Assembly (NCBI GenBank): GCA_003996215.1
Contig: QJPP01000446.1
Location: 1-64,000 of the forward strand
DNA length: 64,000 nucleotides
From: Jaltomata sinuosa
Taxonomy: Eukaryota > Streptophyta > Magnoliopsida > Solanales > Solanaceae
Direction of reading: 5' to 3'
Of this stretch, positions 24,226-35,035 are shown piece by piece. A model generated the notes under the pieces. The model worked only from the letters and a program-made list of their open reading frames with translations, made no database searches and was not told the origin of the DNA. Position 1 is the first letter of the stretch. Each line of letters starts with the position of its first letter. The translations under genes were made by a program, and so were the position numbers.

Positions 24226-24482
24226 TACTCTCTCTGTTTTATTTTATGTGGCACTTTTCGCTTTTTGAGAGTCAAAAATTTAAATTTGACCGCAAATTTG
24301 AACATGAAATCTTCAAGTTTTTTTAAATAAAATTTATATATTTAAAAAAATACTATAAGACATAATAACTGATAATTCAAAATATATAAAAAAAATATAA
24401 AAAGAAATAATAATTAAAAATAAATTTATTTGAATCTTAAAATCTCAAAGATGTCACGCACAGATATTGAGAGAGAATACTA
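24226..24482. mobile_element. Stowaway-like MITE
   Basis: TACTCTCTCTGTTT at the left and AGAGAGAATACT at the right form degenerate inverted ends with TA borders; the inside is AT-rich. Confidence 0.5.
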
Positions 24483-24643
24483 ATCAAAATAGTTTATTAC
24501 ACGTAGAATGAAAAAGAAAATGCAAAAATTCCCAACCAGTACTTTGTATGGCCAATATTTATGACACGAAACCCAAAACACAATCCTTTTAAAAACATAC
24601 AAAATTCAAACAAAAACAAAACACAACAGTACCACAAAAAAAA

Positions 24644-27600
24644 ATGTCCACCTCACAACTTTCCGACCAGATTTTCCGGCCATCACTTCACCGGCGAACC
24701 ATATTCCGGCAATGCCACCTCACTTCAGTCTTCCTCACTCCACCAAAAAATACCAAAACAAAAACACTAATTAAATCTCAAAAAAAATTAAAATGGACAA
24801 TTTATCAAAGTTTAGTTGATAAACAAAGTCCATTAAAAAAAAGTCCAAAAGTTGATATGAAAAAATTAGTGGATTTTTTGTATGAAGATTTGCCACATTT
24901 ATTTGATGAACAAGGAATTGATCGTATGGCTTATGATGATTATGTGAAATTTAGAGACCCAATTACTAAACATGATACAGTTGATGGCTATTTGTTTAAT
25001 ATTGCCATGTTGAAGCAATTGTTTAGGCCTGATTTTCAACTTCATTGGGCTAAACAGGTTAGCATTTACTCCTCCCGTTTCAATTTGTTTGACTTACCTT
25101 TTTAAAAAGAGAATGTTTATTTCCTTTATTGCAACTTTTTAATTCTAACTTTCCACGTAACATGTTTAATATTACTAGATTAAAAAAGTATTTTGGTACA
25201 TTCCACATATCTTTAGTTTTAGACTATAAGGGCATTTTGGTACATTCCATATATCTTTAGTTTTAGACCACATGAGCATTTTAGTACATTTCACATGTCT
25301 ATAGTTTTATATCATAGGGACATTTTAGTACATTCCACGTATCTTTGGTTTTATATCACAAGGACATTTTGGTACCTTCCTCGTGTCTTTAATCTTTAAG
25401 TTTTAATTTTAGACCACAATATTCCAGCGTTCTTTACTTTTTTAAACTCCGTGCTAAATCAAAATCAGACAAACAAATTGAAACGGGGAAGTATGTGAAT
25501 GAATTGGTTATGAGTTTAACTTCATAAAAGTGCATGTTTGCACTTCAAATCAGTTGGTCTTTAATTTTTGCACTTTAGCTATTGAACTCATGTCTAGTGG
25601 AGCATAAGTTCTATAGAAACTGAAGTCATGTTCGAGTATAACTTGCGGGATATTATGATATAAAATATAAAATATGCCCGAGAAAAAGTTGGTTGTTTGT
25701 TATGAGGAGGTATAAATTAAAGACGAGCACAGAATAGGGGCAGAAGTGCAAATGATTGGTTACTCTATCAGCTCAAATAACTAACGATAACCGTCCATAA
25801 AACGTGGTATTAGTATCATGACCATCATGGAAAATTGGTTACGAGTTTAACTTGTATACACTAACAATGCATCAGCTCAAATAATTATAAGTAATCGTCC
25901 ATAAAAAGTGGTAACGAAAATTGGTTATGAACGAAAATTGGTTATGAGTTTAACTTCTGTGGACTGATAAGTGTGCAAAATTTACTCTAATAGCTGAGAT
26001 AACTACAAGTAACGGTTCATAAAAAGTGGTATGATGTATCTTGGAATATGAGTTATGAGTTTAACTTCTATATACCGGAAGTGTACAAAAAAAATTCAGT
26101 CGGCTCATATAACTACAGGTTACCGTCCATTAAAAGTGGTATTAGTATCTTGGAAAATTGGTTATGAGTTTAACGTCTATATACTGAAAGTGTACAAAAC
26201 TTGTTCAGTCGGCTCATATAACTACAGGTAACTGTCCATAAAAAATGGTATTAGTATCTAGGCAAATTGGTTATGAGTTTTAACTTTTATATATCGATAG
26301 TGTAGAACATTTTACTCTGTCAGCTCAGATAACTACAACTAACCGTTCAAATAAAGTGGTATTAGTATCTCAGGAAATAAGGCAGAATTCTCGTACGACA
26401 TGTTAAAATGAGTTTAACTTGTATACACGGCACTATAAAGAAATTTTACATGTTATCAAAAGATATCTACAAATAACGCTTGAAATTAAGGCAGATTACC
26501 GGCTATAACAGGTAAAGAGATAGCCTAACCGTGTAAAATATATCTATATAAGTTAAACTCGGTTGAAGTATACTGATATATTCTTTGGTGTAAAGGCAGC
26601 CCGGTGCACTAAAGCTCCCGCTATGCGCGGGGTCCGGGGAAGGGCCGGACCACAAGGGTCTATTCTTTGGTGTATATAAGTTAAATCCATTGAGTAGTTG
26701 AACTGCTTTTTTTTTGGTTGTTGTTGGATCTATTCTGTTATAAAAGTTTGCTGTTTCTGATTGTTTAAGTGAGTCAACAATAATCAATCAAGTACGCCTC
26801 AATTCCAAATTAGTTGGTAGACGGCTATATGAATTCCATACATCTGTCCTGCTCATTCAATGTTAGAAGATTCATCGTAATTTCACCTATATTTACGTGT
26901 TAATCTACCATAATCCTCCTCTTTTATCTGGTTGGGGAATGATTGTGTTTTATGAAAACGAGTGGTCATTAAAAAAGACTCACGAAGAAGCAATTCGTTA
27001 AGTGAAGAATTTTACCTGTAGTATTTTGGTTTCGGAGCACAAGTTTCATTAATTTGTGCTGCCTAACTTGTATTTTTTTAGGAATGTAATGCATAGGTTA
27101 TGAACTTGAACATTTTTGAGTGATTGAGTTTGTTGTAGACAGGGCCCTATGAAATAACTACAAGATGGACTATGGTGATGAAGTTCGTTCTTCTTCCGTG
27201 GAAACCTGAATTAGTCTTCACGGGAACTTCTGTTATGGGCGTCAATCCAGAAACGAACAAGTTTAACAGCCATGTGGTTTGATTCTTCGCTCTTCCTCGT
27301 TGCAAATTCAAATAATTAGATTGCCTTGTGGATTAGTTACCGACTCTTGTTGAAATTTATAGGACTATTGGGATTCGATTCAGAATAATGATTATTTTTC
27401 TCTAGAAGGTTTGCTCGAGGTCATAAAACAGGTGTGCTATCAAATTGGTTTAGTTTATGCTTTCAAGCTATGTTGCTCGGACTCTCCAAAAATGTTGTGC
27501 CACCCGTCACTGTGTTTGAGGAGTCAGTGTAACATAGCTTTCTGAGTTCTTGGACATTATTTTAATTTGAATTACAATTTTCGAGCAGTTAAGAATTTAC

Positions 27601-30098
27601 AAGACTCCAGACTTGGGAACGCCCAGTTATCAGATACTAAGAAGAACAGCAACTTACGAGGTTCGTAAGATTTATCTTATAGCATTTTACTTCAAGCTGA
27701 GAACTTCTACGTTGCTTATATCTTTGAATAGTTTCTGCTACTTTTAGCTGAGCCATTGCATGATTGCATTAGAGGTTTAAGGTTTTAAAAGAGATGAATC
27801 CGGGATCTAAAAGTAGTACGTCCACCACTTGCTGTAGATACCTATTGTGAAAGTTCTACTTAAAATTCCAGTTACGTTGCTCGGACTCTACATAAATGTC
27901 AATGGGTGCATGTTGGATCCTCCAAAAGTAGAGCATTTTTTGAAAGATCCAATGGCAAACACTTCCCTAAAGTCAACCTTCTCGAGTTTTTGACTGTCTC
28001 TTAGATTGAATTAGCCTTTCGTCTCCCTACCAAAGAAAAGAAGTCACTACCAAACAGCTCGCCCCATTAACACGGGTGCGGCAATGTTTTTGGAGAGTTC
28101 GAGCAACATAGATTTTCAGATACCTATTTTGAGTCCAAAATGTTGGCGCACATCTACCGTGCAAGCATAGTACTGTTGTTCCATTCAGGGTTGAATGATA
28201 AATTCGACTAATGTTCTAAACTTTACGATGTGAAATGCTCGTAATTTTCATTTGTGTAATACAGGTAAGGAAATATGATCCTTTTATAGTTGTAGAAACA
28301 GAAGGCGACAATCTCGCGGGAAATAGAGGTTTCAATGATGTTGCTGGGTGAGATAAGTTAACTCTTTTTCTTCCATTTTAGTTTTTTTTAAAAGAATCTT
28401 CTGTGGTGTTTGTGATTCTGATTGGTAGAGAAATATTAACTCATGTAAATATAGGTACATTTTTGGCAAAAATTCTACGACGGAGAAGATACCGATGACT
28501 ACTCCTGTCTTCACTCAGGCATTTGACGCTGAAAAATCTAAAGTGTCAATCCAAATAGTTCTTCCATCAGATAAGTCTTTGAGCAGGTAACATGTTTTAT
28601 CAGTTCATATAAGCGAAACGTCTCATTACTGTGAAGTAGTGAGGAATCTATGTCCTTACATAGAACACAATGTGTAAACACAGAGGTGGATCTAGACTTT
28701 GAACTTGATGGATTCATGAGATTTTTAGCACTGATCTTATAATTTGTGCTTTTGAGAATATGGACTCAAATTTCAAAATTTGTTGAAATTTAGTGTTTTT
28801 CACATATATATCTATGTTTTGCGCTGAAAATACGTACTGCAGTCAATTGAATCCATAAGTCATAAGCCTCGTCATCTTCTGCGTAAACGTTGAACTTTAG
28901 TTCTTTACTTTGTTCAAATGAGAGTTGTGGCAATTAAAGTTCTATTTTGAATAGCTTACCAGCTCCAAATAAAGAAGGTATTAGCTTAAGGAAAAAGGAA
29001 GGAGGCATCGCTGCTGCAATAAAATTTAGTGGAAAACCAACAGATGATGTTGTTCGAGAAAAGGAGAAACAACTCCGGTCAAGTCTTATAAGAGACGGCC
29101 TCAAACCTCAATCAGGTTGTATGCTTGCTCGCTACAATGATCCTGGTCGCACGTGGAAATTTATAATGGTATGTTCTATGTTCTGGAGGATTATTTGGTT
29201 CATTGCATCCCTGTTTAAGTTCCTCTTTTGCTTTAGATTACAGATCTTTTTTTGTTCTTTGTATCTCCCGTTCCGATTATCAGTACCTTTGATACGAATT
29301 ATGACTACAACAACAACATACCCAGTGTAGTCCCACAAAGTGACGTCTGGGGAGGGTAGAGTATACGCAAAACTTACCCCTACCTCAGAGGTAGAGAGAA
29401 TTGGGACATGACGTGTCCATCAAAATTTAAGATGCGTGAACATCCTTGTAATCTATGTTGCTCGGACTCTTCAAAAATGTCTATTGGTGCGTATCCTTCA
29501 AAAGTACTGTACAGGTGGGGCAGGATTTTTGAAGAGTTCGAGCAACATAGCATGTAATCATCCGGATGATTAAAAGCTACATGTCTTAGATAGTATCATT
29601 AAGCTCAACTTCCAGTAATCTCTTTCTGGGGTTCTCCAATTGGCTGAAATATGATCTTGGCTTGTAATATCCAGATATCAATAGGGACTTAATAGGTCAT
29701 AAATAAATTTACGTCATAACAGTATTCTGATATTCCCGACTGGTTTGAGATTGAGGCGTAGGTGATTGATCGGCTTATAAGATTCGTATCACATCATGTT
29801 ATGTTTGGGACATTATCTATTGCTAATATTTTTTCATTTGATATAAGATTCGTATATATATTACTAAGAAATTCACAAAATATCTATAAATATTTGATTG
29901 TTAACCCAATTATTATTGTATATCAACTTGAGGTCGATGTAGGAATCCATAAACTTCATATACTGGATGCGTATCTGCATTTTATGATGATCTTTAGTGT
30001 CACTTTTTAAAGTCATTTTGTGTAATCTTATTTTATTTTTTTTGGACCTGCAGAGGAATGAAGTTCTTATATGGCTTGAAGACTTCAAGCTGGACTGA
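24644..30098 (+). CDS. HBP5: SOUL haem-binding family protein with N-terminal DUF2358 domain, 388 aa
   Basis: Eight exons: 24644-25057, 27139-27276, 27363-27431, 27589-27660, 28265-28347, 28455-28586, 28955-29168, 30054-30098. All junctions are GT-AG and the phases close, giving 389 codons including stop. Residues 1-70 are basic and Ser/Thr-rich and could be a plastid transit peptide. About 72-207 match DUF2358 (KLVDFLYEDLPHLFDE, TGPYEITTRW). About 208-388 match the SOUL domain (RRTATYEVRKY, FGKNSTTEKIPMTTPVF, ending WLEDFKLD). The layout and length resemble Arabidopsis At5g20140. SOUL proteins bind haem or tetrapyrroles; a plastid location is inferred. Intron 1 (2.1 kb) holds a MITE and a tandem repeat; introns 3, 4 and 7 hold TATGTTGCTC MITEs. 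Confidence 0.9.
25067..25493. mobile_element. Stowaway-like MITE in intron 1 with internal tandem expansion
   Basis: The ends CTCCCGTTTCAATTTGTTTG and CAAACAAATTGAAACGGGG are inverted repeats with TA borders. Inside, a unit of about 64 bp ('cattttggtacattccacatatcttt') is repeated four times (25185-25395). The left end starts only 10 bp after the splice donor of exon 1. Confidence 0.8.
25735..26385 (+). repeat. Tandem repeat, about 110 bp x 5-6, in intron 1 of the SOUL gene
   Basis: Recurring blocks 'aaattggttatgagtttaac', 'agctcatataactacagg' and 'aaccgtccataaaaagtgg' spaced about 105-120 bp apart, with some degenerate copies. Confidence 0.8.
26593..26660 (-). mobile_element. Truncated SINE with 14-bp target duplication
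   Basis: Minus-strand copy of the tRNA-type SINE 3' part (CGGCCCTTCCCCGGACCC, GCATAGCGGGAGC, GGGCTGCC). It is flanked by TATTCTTTGGTGTA at 26579-26592 and 26661-26674, a target-site duplication of the type made by target-primed reverse transcription. Confidence 0.82.
27468..27537. mobile_element. TATGTTGCTC-family MITE in intron 3 of the SOUL gene
   Basis: CTATGTTGCTCGGACTC at the left and GAGTCAGTGTAACATAG at the right form inverted ends; about 70 bp. Confidence 0.7.
27871..28111. mobile_element. TATGTTGCTC-family MITE, enlarged copy, in intron 4 of the SOUL gene
   Basis: The left end GTTACGTTGCTCGGACTC and the right end GAGTTCGAGCAACATAG enclose about 240 bp, roughly twice the usual size. 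It contains the typical 'catgttggatcctccaaaagta' body plus about 110 bp of extra sequence, perhaps a nested insertion. Confidence 0.65.
29300..29402 (-). mobile_element. SINE 3' fragment (TTG-tailed) in intron 7 of the SOUL gene
   Basis: CAACAACAACATACCCAGTG at the left corresponds to the TTG tail on the minus strand, followed by the GGGGAGGGTAGAGT body. Confidence 0.7.
29453..29550. mobile_element. TATGTTGCTC-family MITE in intron 7 of the SOUL gene
   Basis: CTATGTTGCTCGGACTCTTC and GAAGAGTTCGAGCAACATAG are near-perfect inverted ends of a 98-bp element. Confidence 0.85.
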
Positions 30099-30140
30099 GT
30101 CTTGGCTATTTTTGGTGTTCATGTATTGGTTCCATTGCCG

Positions 30141-30262
30141 AGGGTCTATCAGAAACGACCTCTCTACCCTACAAAGGTAGGAGTAAGGTCTGCGTACATC
30201 CCACCCTCCCCAGACCCCACTTGTGGGATGGACTATACTGGCTATGTTATTGTTGTTGTATA
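30141..30262 (+). mobile_element. SINE 3' fragment (TTG-tailed) downstream of the SOUL gene
   Basis: CGACCTCTCTACCC, AGGTAGGAGTAAGGTCTGCG, CCCCACTTGTGGG and GTTATTGTTGTTG tail; lies about 40 bp after the stop codon and may be part of the 3' UTR. Confidence 0.75.
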
Positions 30263-31311
30263 TAATGGTTCACATTCTCAAAATTTTGCTAAGAGTTTGA
30301 TGAGTGAAAGACAGGAGATATAGATTGATGGAAATGTGGCTAACACAGCAATGCTTGTACTTCACCAAACTATGTTAAAGAGTTTAAGTTTTATGTATCG
30401 ACGGTATAACTTTTTTTTATTTAGTGGTGTATGGGCATATTTGCGCGCAGCTTAACTATTGTACCAAATATCTGTTACCTCTCACCAACACATATATCAA
30501 ATAACTTTGTCCACCAAAATTTAGGCTGATGGAAAGACATGATCACCTAGTGTTTCAATTGTTAATTTGATCAAAAGGATAACTCTAACCTGTTATAATT
30601 AGTTAAACTACTAAAACCATGTGAAATCTTTAAATAGTCAATTGATATAACTTAAATTTTAAATTATCAGTGTATATAATATAAATCCATTTGAGGGGAT
30701 CTATTTGTGAATTTAACTGAATCCATTATTTTCGACTTCAATTATGATATATGTACAAAAAATTAAATAATGTGCACATTTTTCAACTTTTTAATGTGTA
30801 CGCATAATAAGATTACACTTATTCTAAAAGGCCCAATATGTAGTAGTATTATCCATTAAAATTGATGGCATTCCATATTCTTCTAAGTATTTTTTGAAAA
30901 AAAATAATCAATCTAACCGTTAATCTCTCACTACCTCAGATTTGTAACAAAAAATTATTCAATGGATAACACAATTTTACAAGTTCTTGTTTATCTTGGT
31001 GTTATGGTGTAAACTCTTTCTCTTTTGCTTCTCCAGAGGGGATTGGTGTGACTACTCTTTGTCTGAAAACTCTTCGTGTTTCCCGTCAACAATTTAGAGG
31101 TTATTTTTTTCTCTTGGACTTTTTTTTTCTTATTTTGGTGTTTATGAATTTTAATTTAATGTTTATATATCCATGAAAAATTTATTCTTGATCATACATA
31201 TTGGTGATTGGATTTTCCTTAATTGGCACTAAATACAAGTTATTATTTTCAACATTTCTTTGTTACTGTATTTCCTTTTTCAAATTTGCTATGATATCCT
31301 TTACTTGAACC
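30263..31311. other. Intergenic DNA, no feature recognised
   Basis: AT-rich sequence with no long frame and no repeat that I can identify. Confidence 0.4.
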
Positions 31312-31420
31312 ACTGTCTATCGGAAACAGCCTCTCTACCCGACAAAGGTAAAGGTAAGGTCTATGTATACATCACTCTCCCCAAACCCCACTTATAGGAT
31401 TACACCGGATGTGTTATTTG
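31312..31420 (+). mobile_element. SINE 3' fragment (TTG-tailed family)
   Basis: CAGCCTCTCTACCCGAC, AGGTAAGGTCTATGTATAC, CCCCACTTATAGG; diverged from the copy at 30141. Confidence 0.65.
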
Positions 31421-31867
31421 TTTCCATTCCAATGCTCTAAATCAAGAAATAATAAGATTATGATGGATCTGATTTAGTGCACCAAGATCAAAGGTGTCTC
31501 CTTAAATCAGAATTTGGAATAAGATTTATATTGTATTTCAAACTATTTGTGTAAAATCAAAAGTATTTCAATGAAATACACATAAACTATCACTTTTTTG
31601 CGGACGTAGAGAGTGATGATAAAATCAAAGTATTTCTAACTAGTTTTGCTTAATACAAAGGGAGTTATAGTTTAGGTAGGTAAAGCGATAGAGTACCTTT
31701 TTGAGGTATGAAACTCGCCAAAAAGTGATAGTTTAGGTGTGTTTTTGACTATTAACTCAAGAAAATATGAACCAAAAAGAATTAGAGTACTATTGTTTCT
31801 ACCTTCATTAGCATTGTCTAAGCAATGCTCAAGTTTATAGAACCCTCAGTTCATTTTGAGCCGAGGA

Positions 31868-31962
31868 TTTGTCGGAAACAACCTCTCTACCCCCCATAAA
31901 GGTAGGGGTAAGGTCTGCATACATCATACCTCGCTAGATTACACCTGGTATATTGTTGTTAT
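31868..31962 (+). mobile_element. SINE 3' fragment (TTG-tailed family)
   Basis: GTCGGAAACAACCTCTCTAC, AGGTAGGGGTAAGGTCTGC, with a short ATTGTTGTTATTG end; part of the body is deleted. Confidence 0.65.
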
Positions 31963-32164
31963 TGTGTATTAACATGAAGAGGTTTCGGAATTCAAGCTAC
32001 AGTAAAAGAGAAAATGTATACTACATGTAACTACACTATATATACGGATAGTCTGAAAGAATTTTTACACTATCAAGTCACGTAAAATGTAGCTACAGCA
32101 ACAATAGATGAGATTTGTAATCTAGAAAATTAAGCAGTTTATTGATAGCATACAAATCTTTACC

Positions 32165-32320
32165 GTTTCCATGTGACCAGGAGGCCACGGGTTCAAACCT
32201 TGGAAACAGCCTCTTACAGAAATGCAAGGTAACTAGGTAAGGCTGCGTACAATAGACTCTTGTGGTGGGGTCCTTCCCCGGACTCTGCGCATAGCGGGAG
32301 CTTTAGTACACCGAGCTGTC
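32165..32320 (+). mobile_element. tRNA-derived SINE upstream of the KCS gene
   Basis: It has a box-B-like GGTTCAAACC in a tRNA-like head (CATGTGACCAGGAGGCC), then GGAAACAGCCTCTTACAG, CAATAGACTCTTGTGG, CTTCCCCGGACTC and GCGCATAGCGGGAGC. A MITE of the TATGTTGCTC family abuts its right end. Confidence 0.78.
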
Positions 32321-32426
32321 CTATTCAAAATGTTGATGGGCGCATGTCGTATCCTTCAAAATTGACGTATTTTTTGTGGATCCGACACGGGTATCGCACC
32401 AGTTTTGGAGAGATCGAGCAACATAG
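32321..32426. mobile_element. TATGTTGCTC-family MITE, left end lost
   Basis: It has the family body (GGCGCATGTCGTATCCTTC, GATCCGACACGGG) and the right end GATCGAGCAACATAG. The left inverted end is missing at the junction with the SINE. Confidence 0.6.
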
Positions 32427-32572
32427 TTCACCATATATGTAATAAGCTAATATAAAGTTGACACTGCTTGTCATTATAGTGATTCATTCACTTCTCCGAA
32501 TATTGACGAAAAATTTTGCGTACGCCACTGAGTCTTTTAACTTGTGTCAAATGTTTTTTAACAGGAAGAAAA

Positions 32573-34105
32573 ATGACTGAAGCAAAAGTAACTACACCCT
32601 TGATGCCACCCTCATCAAACAAGCTGCCAGATTACAACAAATCAGTTAAGTTGAAATATGTTAAGCTTGGTTACCATTACCTCATTACTCATGGAATGTA
32701 CCTCTTATTTACTCCATTAGTAGCTGTGGTTGCTGCTCACATGTCAACACTTACTCCACAAGATCTATCTGAATTATGGGACAATCTTCGATACAATCTC
32801 ATCTCGTTAATTTCGTGTTCCACACTCATAGTACTCGTATTAACTGTCTACATTGTAACGCGTCCTCGCCCTGTATACCTTGTGGACTTTTGCTGTTACA
32901 AGCCTAGTGAAGAACATAAGTGCACAATGCAGACTTTCATGGATCAGTCTAAGTTAACTGGCGTGTTTTCCGAGGAGAATCTTGATTTCCAACGGAGGAT
33001 TTTACAACGATCAGGTCTCGGGGACAACACGTATTCCCCTGAGGCTTTGCTCAACATACCTCCGAATCCATCGTTGAAACAAGCTAGGAAAGAAGCTGAG
33101 ACGGTTATGTTTGGTGCTATCGATGGTCTATTGGCTAAAACGAAAGTGAAAACGAAGGACATTGGAATCTTGATTGTGAACTGCAGCCTGTTTAATCCAA
33201 CTCCTTCTTTGTCTGCAATGATTATAAATCATTATAAGCTTAGAGGGAACATAGCTAGCTATAATTTAGGTGGAATGGGGTGCAGTGCAGGGGTAGTTTC
33301 AATAGATCTTGCTAAAAAATTACTTCAAGTACATCCAGGTACATATGCTTTGGTTGTTAGTACAGAGAATATTACACTCAATTGGTATCTTGGAAATGAC
33401 AGATCAAAGTTAGTATCAAATTGCTTGTTCAGAATGGGAGGTGGAGCTATACTTCTATCAAATAAATGGACAGAGAGAAGAAGAGCAAAGTACCAACTTC
33501 AGCACGCTGTACGCACAAACAAAGGTGCAGACGACAAGTGCTTTGCTTCCGTGACACAAGAAGAGGATGCTAACGGGAAACTAGGGGTTTCTTTGTCGAA
33601 AGAACTCATGGCAGTAGCCGGAGATGCCTTAAAAACAAACATTACTACCCTTGGACCACTTGTGTTACCGATATCAGAACAGTTGCTGTTCTTTGCTACG
33701 CTGGTTGGGAAGAAACTTTTCAAAATGAAACTCAAGCCTTATATTCCTGACTTCAAACTAGCATTCGAGCATTTCTGCATTCATGCTGGTGGAAGAGCTG
33801 TTTTAGATGAAATCGAGAAGAATTTACATCTTACTGAAAGACACCTCGAGCCATCAAGAATGACATTGTATCGTTTTGGCAACACTTCGAGTAGCTCTTT
33901 GTGGTACGAGTTGGCTTATATCGAAGCTAAGGGAAGAGTGAGGAGAGGTGACAGAGTATGGCAAATAGGATTTGGTTCAGGATTCAAGTGTAATAGTGCT
34001 GTATGGAAGGCTTTGAGGACTATAAAGCCAGCAAAGGAAGTGAATCCATGGGTGGATGAGATAGATAAGTTTCCCGTGGACGTCCCAAGGGTAGCAAACA
34101 TTTGA
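32573..34105 (+). CDS. KCS: 3-ketoacyl-CoA synthase (KCS), condensing enzyme of fatty-acid elongation
   Basis: Intronless 510-residue protein, the normal length for plant KCS. It catalyses condensation of acyl-CoA with malonyl-CoA in the ER elongase complex that makes very-long-chain fatty acids for waxes, cutin/suberin and sphingolipids. Residues about 38-56 and 73-95 are two membrane segments. The catalytic Cys is C237 in NLGGMGCSAG; the family histidines are H400 and H404 (FEHFCIHAGG), and N437 is in RFGNTSSSS. The N-terminal signature (LPDYNKSVKLKYVKLGYHYL) and C-terminus (NPWVDEIDKFPVDVP) suggest the KCS11-like clade. The frame also opens 57 bases upstream without an ATG. The chosen ATG follows a TTTTTTAACAG sequence that could be a 5'-UTR splice acceptor. 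Confidence 0.95.
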   Translation: MTEAKVTTPLMPPSSNKLPDYNKSVKLKYVKLGYHYLITHGMYLLFTPLVAVVAAHMSTLTPQDLSELWDNLRYNLISLISCSTLIVLVLTVYIVTRPRPVYLVDFCCYKPSEEHKCTMQTFMDQSKLTGVFSEENLDFQRRILQRSGLGDNTYSPEALLNIPPNPSLKQARKEAETVMFGAIDGLLAKTKVKTKDIGILIVNCSLFNPTPSLSAMIINHYKLRGNIASYNLGGMGCSAGVVSIDLAKKLLQVHPGTYALVVSTENITLNWYLGNDRSKLVSNCLFRMGGGAILLSNKWTERRRAKYQLQHAVRTNKGADDKCFASVTQEEDANGKLGVSLSKELMAVAGDALKTNITTLGPLVLPISEQLLFFATLVGKKLFKMKLKPYIPDFKLAFEHFCIHAGGRAVLDEIEKNLHLTERHLEPSRMTLYRFGNTSSSSLWYELAYIEAKGRVRRGDRVWQIGFGSGFKCNSAVWKALRTIKPAKEVNPWVDEIDKFPVDVPRVANI

Positions 34106-35035
34106 ATACTAAATGTCGATGAGACGGATCCAGGATTTGAAGGTAGTTGGTACACCTATACAGACATACTACATCAATAGTGGTGATTCTGCTTGTGAAG
34201 AAGCTGCCTTTGTTAATTGTCTATAAGAGAATTTTGTTGTCTATGGATGTTACCAATTGTTATAGAATTCAATCAACTATTTTTGAAACCTTATTAGGTT
34301 GTGAATTTTGATTAAAGCTTGTGATCTTTGATAGATTCATTTGAGGATAATATTGATTGTCACTTTTCTAATATTGTTGCAAATTCTTTAGACAAATGTA
34401 CCATAGTATGAGCAATGCAAGTTGATGCAAAATTTCCTTTCTTTTATTAGTTATCGGTGATGTCCAAGCTCGTTTGCACACACCTCAACTATTCAATCGG
34501 GTACCTGCGTTTTCCCACCAACAAATGTATCATTTACCTCTAACAGTAAAAATAAAATCTCTTTGGCTAATCTTAAACCAAAAGGGTATGATATCAAACC
34601 AAGAAGTGAAGTCTTCATACCACCAACATTAGTCTTATACCTAAACCCGCTTACAAGACGAATTGTGATAATAAGCCGACATTTTTGGCATAAAGTCTTG
34701 TGTATACCACTGTCCCTGACCATCCAACATCCACGCGGGGATGCTGGAAATAGAAACACCGGAACTCGAGAGGAGATCTAATATCCCCATCACGACAACA
34801 TTCACAATTCACATCCATGGATGGGTCTGTTAAGTAAAGGGAATTCTTGAGAGACAATAGAAGAAATCGCGCAATTACATTAAATGTTAGTATATCAGCA
34901 AAGGACCATGTCTAGAACACCTATGGAATATGCCAACATAACAATTCTATGTCTATGCATTTGCAGACACCAAAACCAAATGGTTAAAGTTTCCAGAAAG
35001 GAATATTTCTCCAAAAAGGAGCACACCGGCCTTCA
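34106..35035. other. Intergenic DNA between convergent KCS and H2A.Z genes
   Basis: 3' flanks of both genes. About 34460-34515 matches, on the minus strand, the SINE tail family seen in the H2A.Z intron (GTCCAAGCTCGTTTGCACAC, CACCTCAACTA, GGGTACCTGC). No gene was recognised. Confidence 0.45.

Noticed and set aside
24644..25105. Single-exon reading of the SOUL gene start ending at 25105
   Set aside because: The last 16 codons are intron. A GT donor at 25058 joins in phase to exon 2 at 27139, which continues the domain.
33859..33888. Tyr433 of the KCS at a position where FAE1 has a catalytic His
   Set aside because: From memory, several KCS subfamilies, including KCS11-like ones, have TLYRFGN here, so it is probably a clade feature and not a loss of activity.
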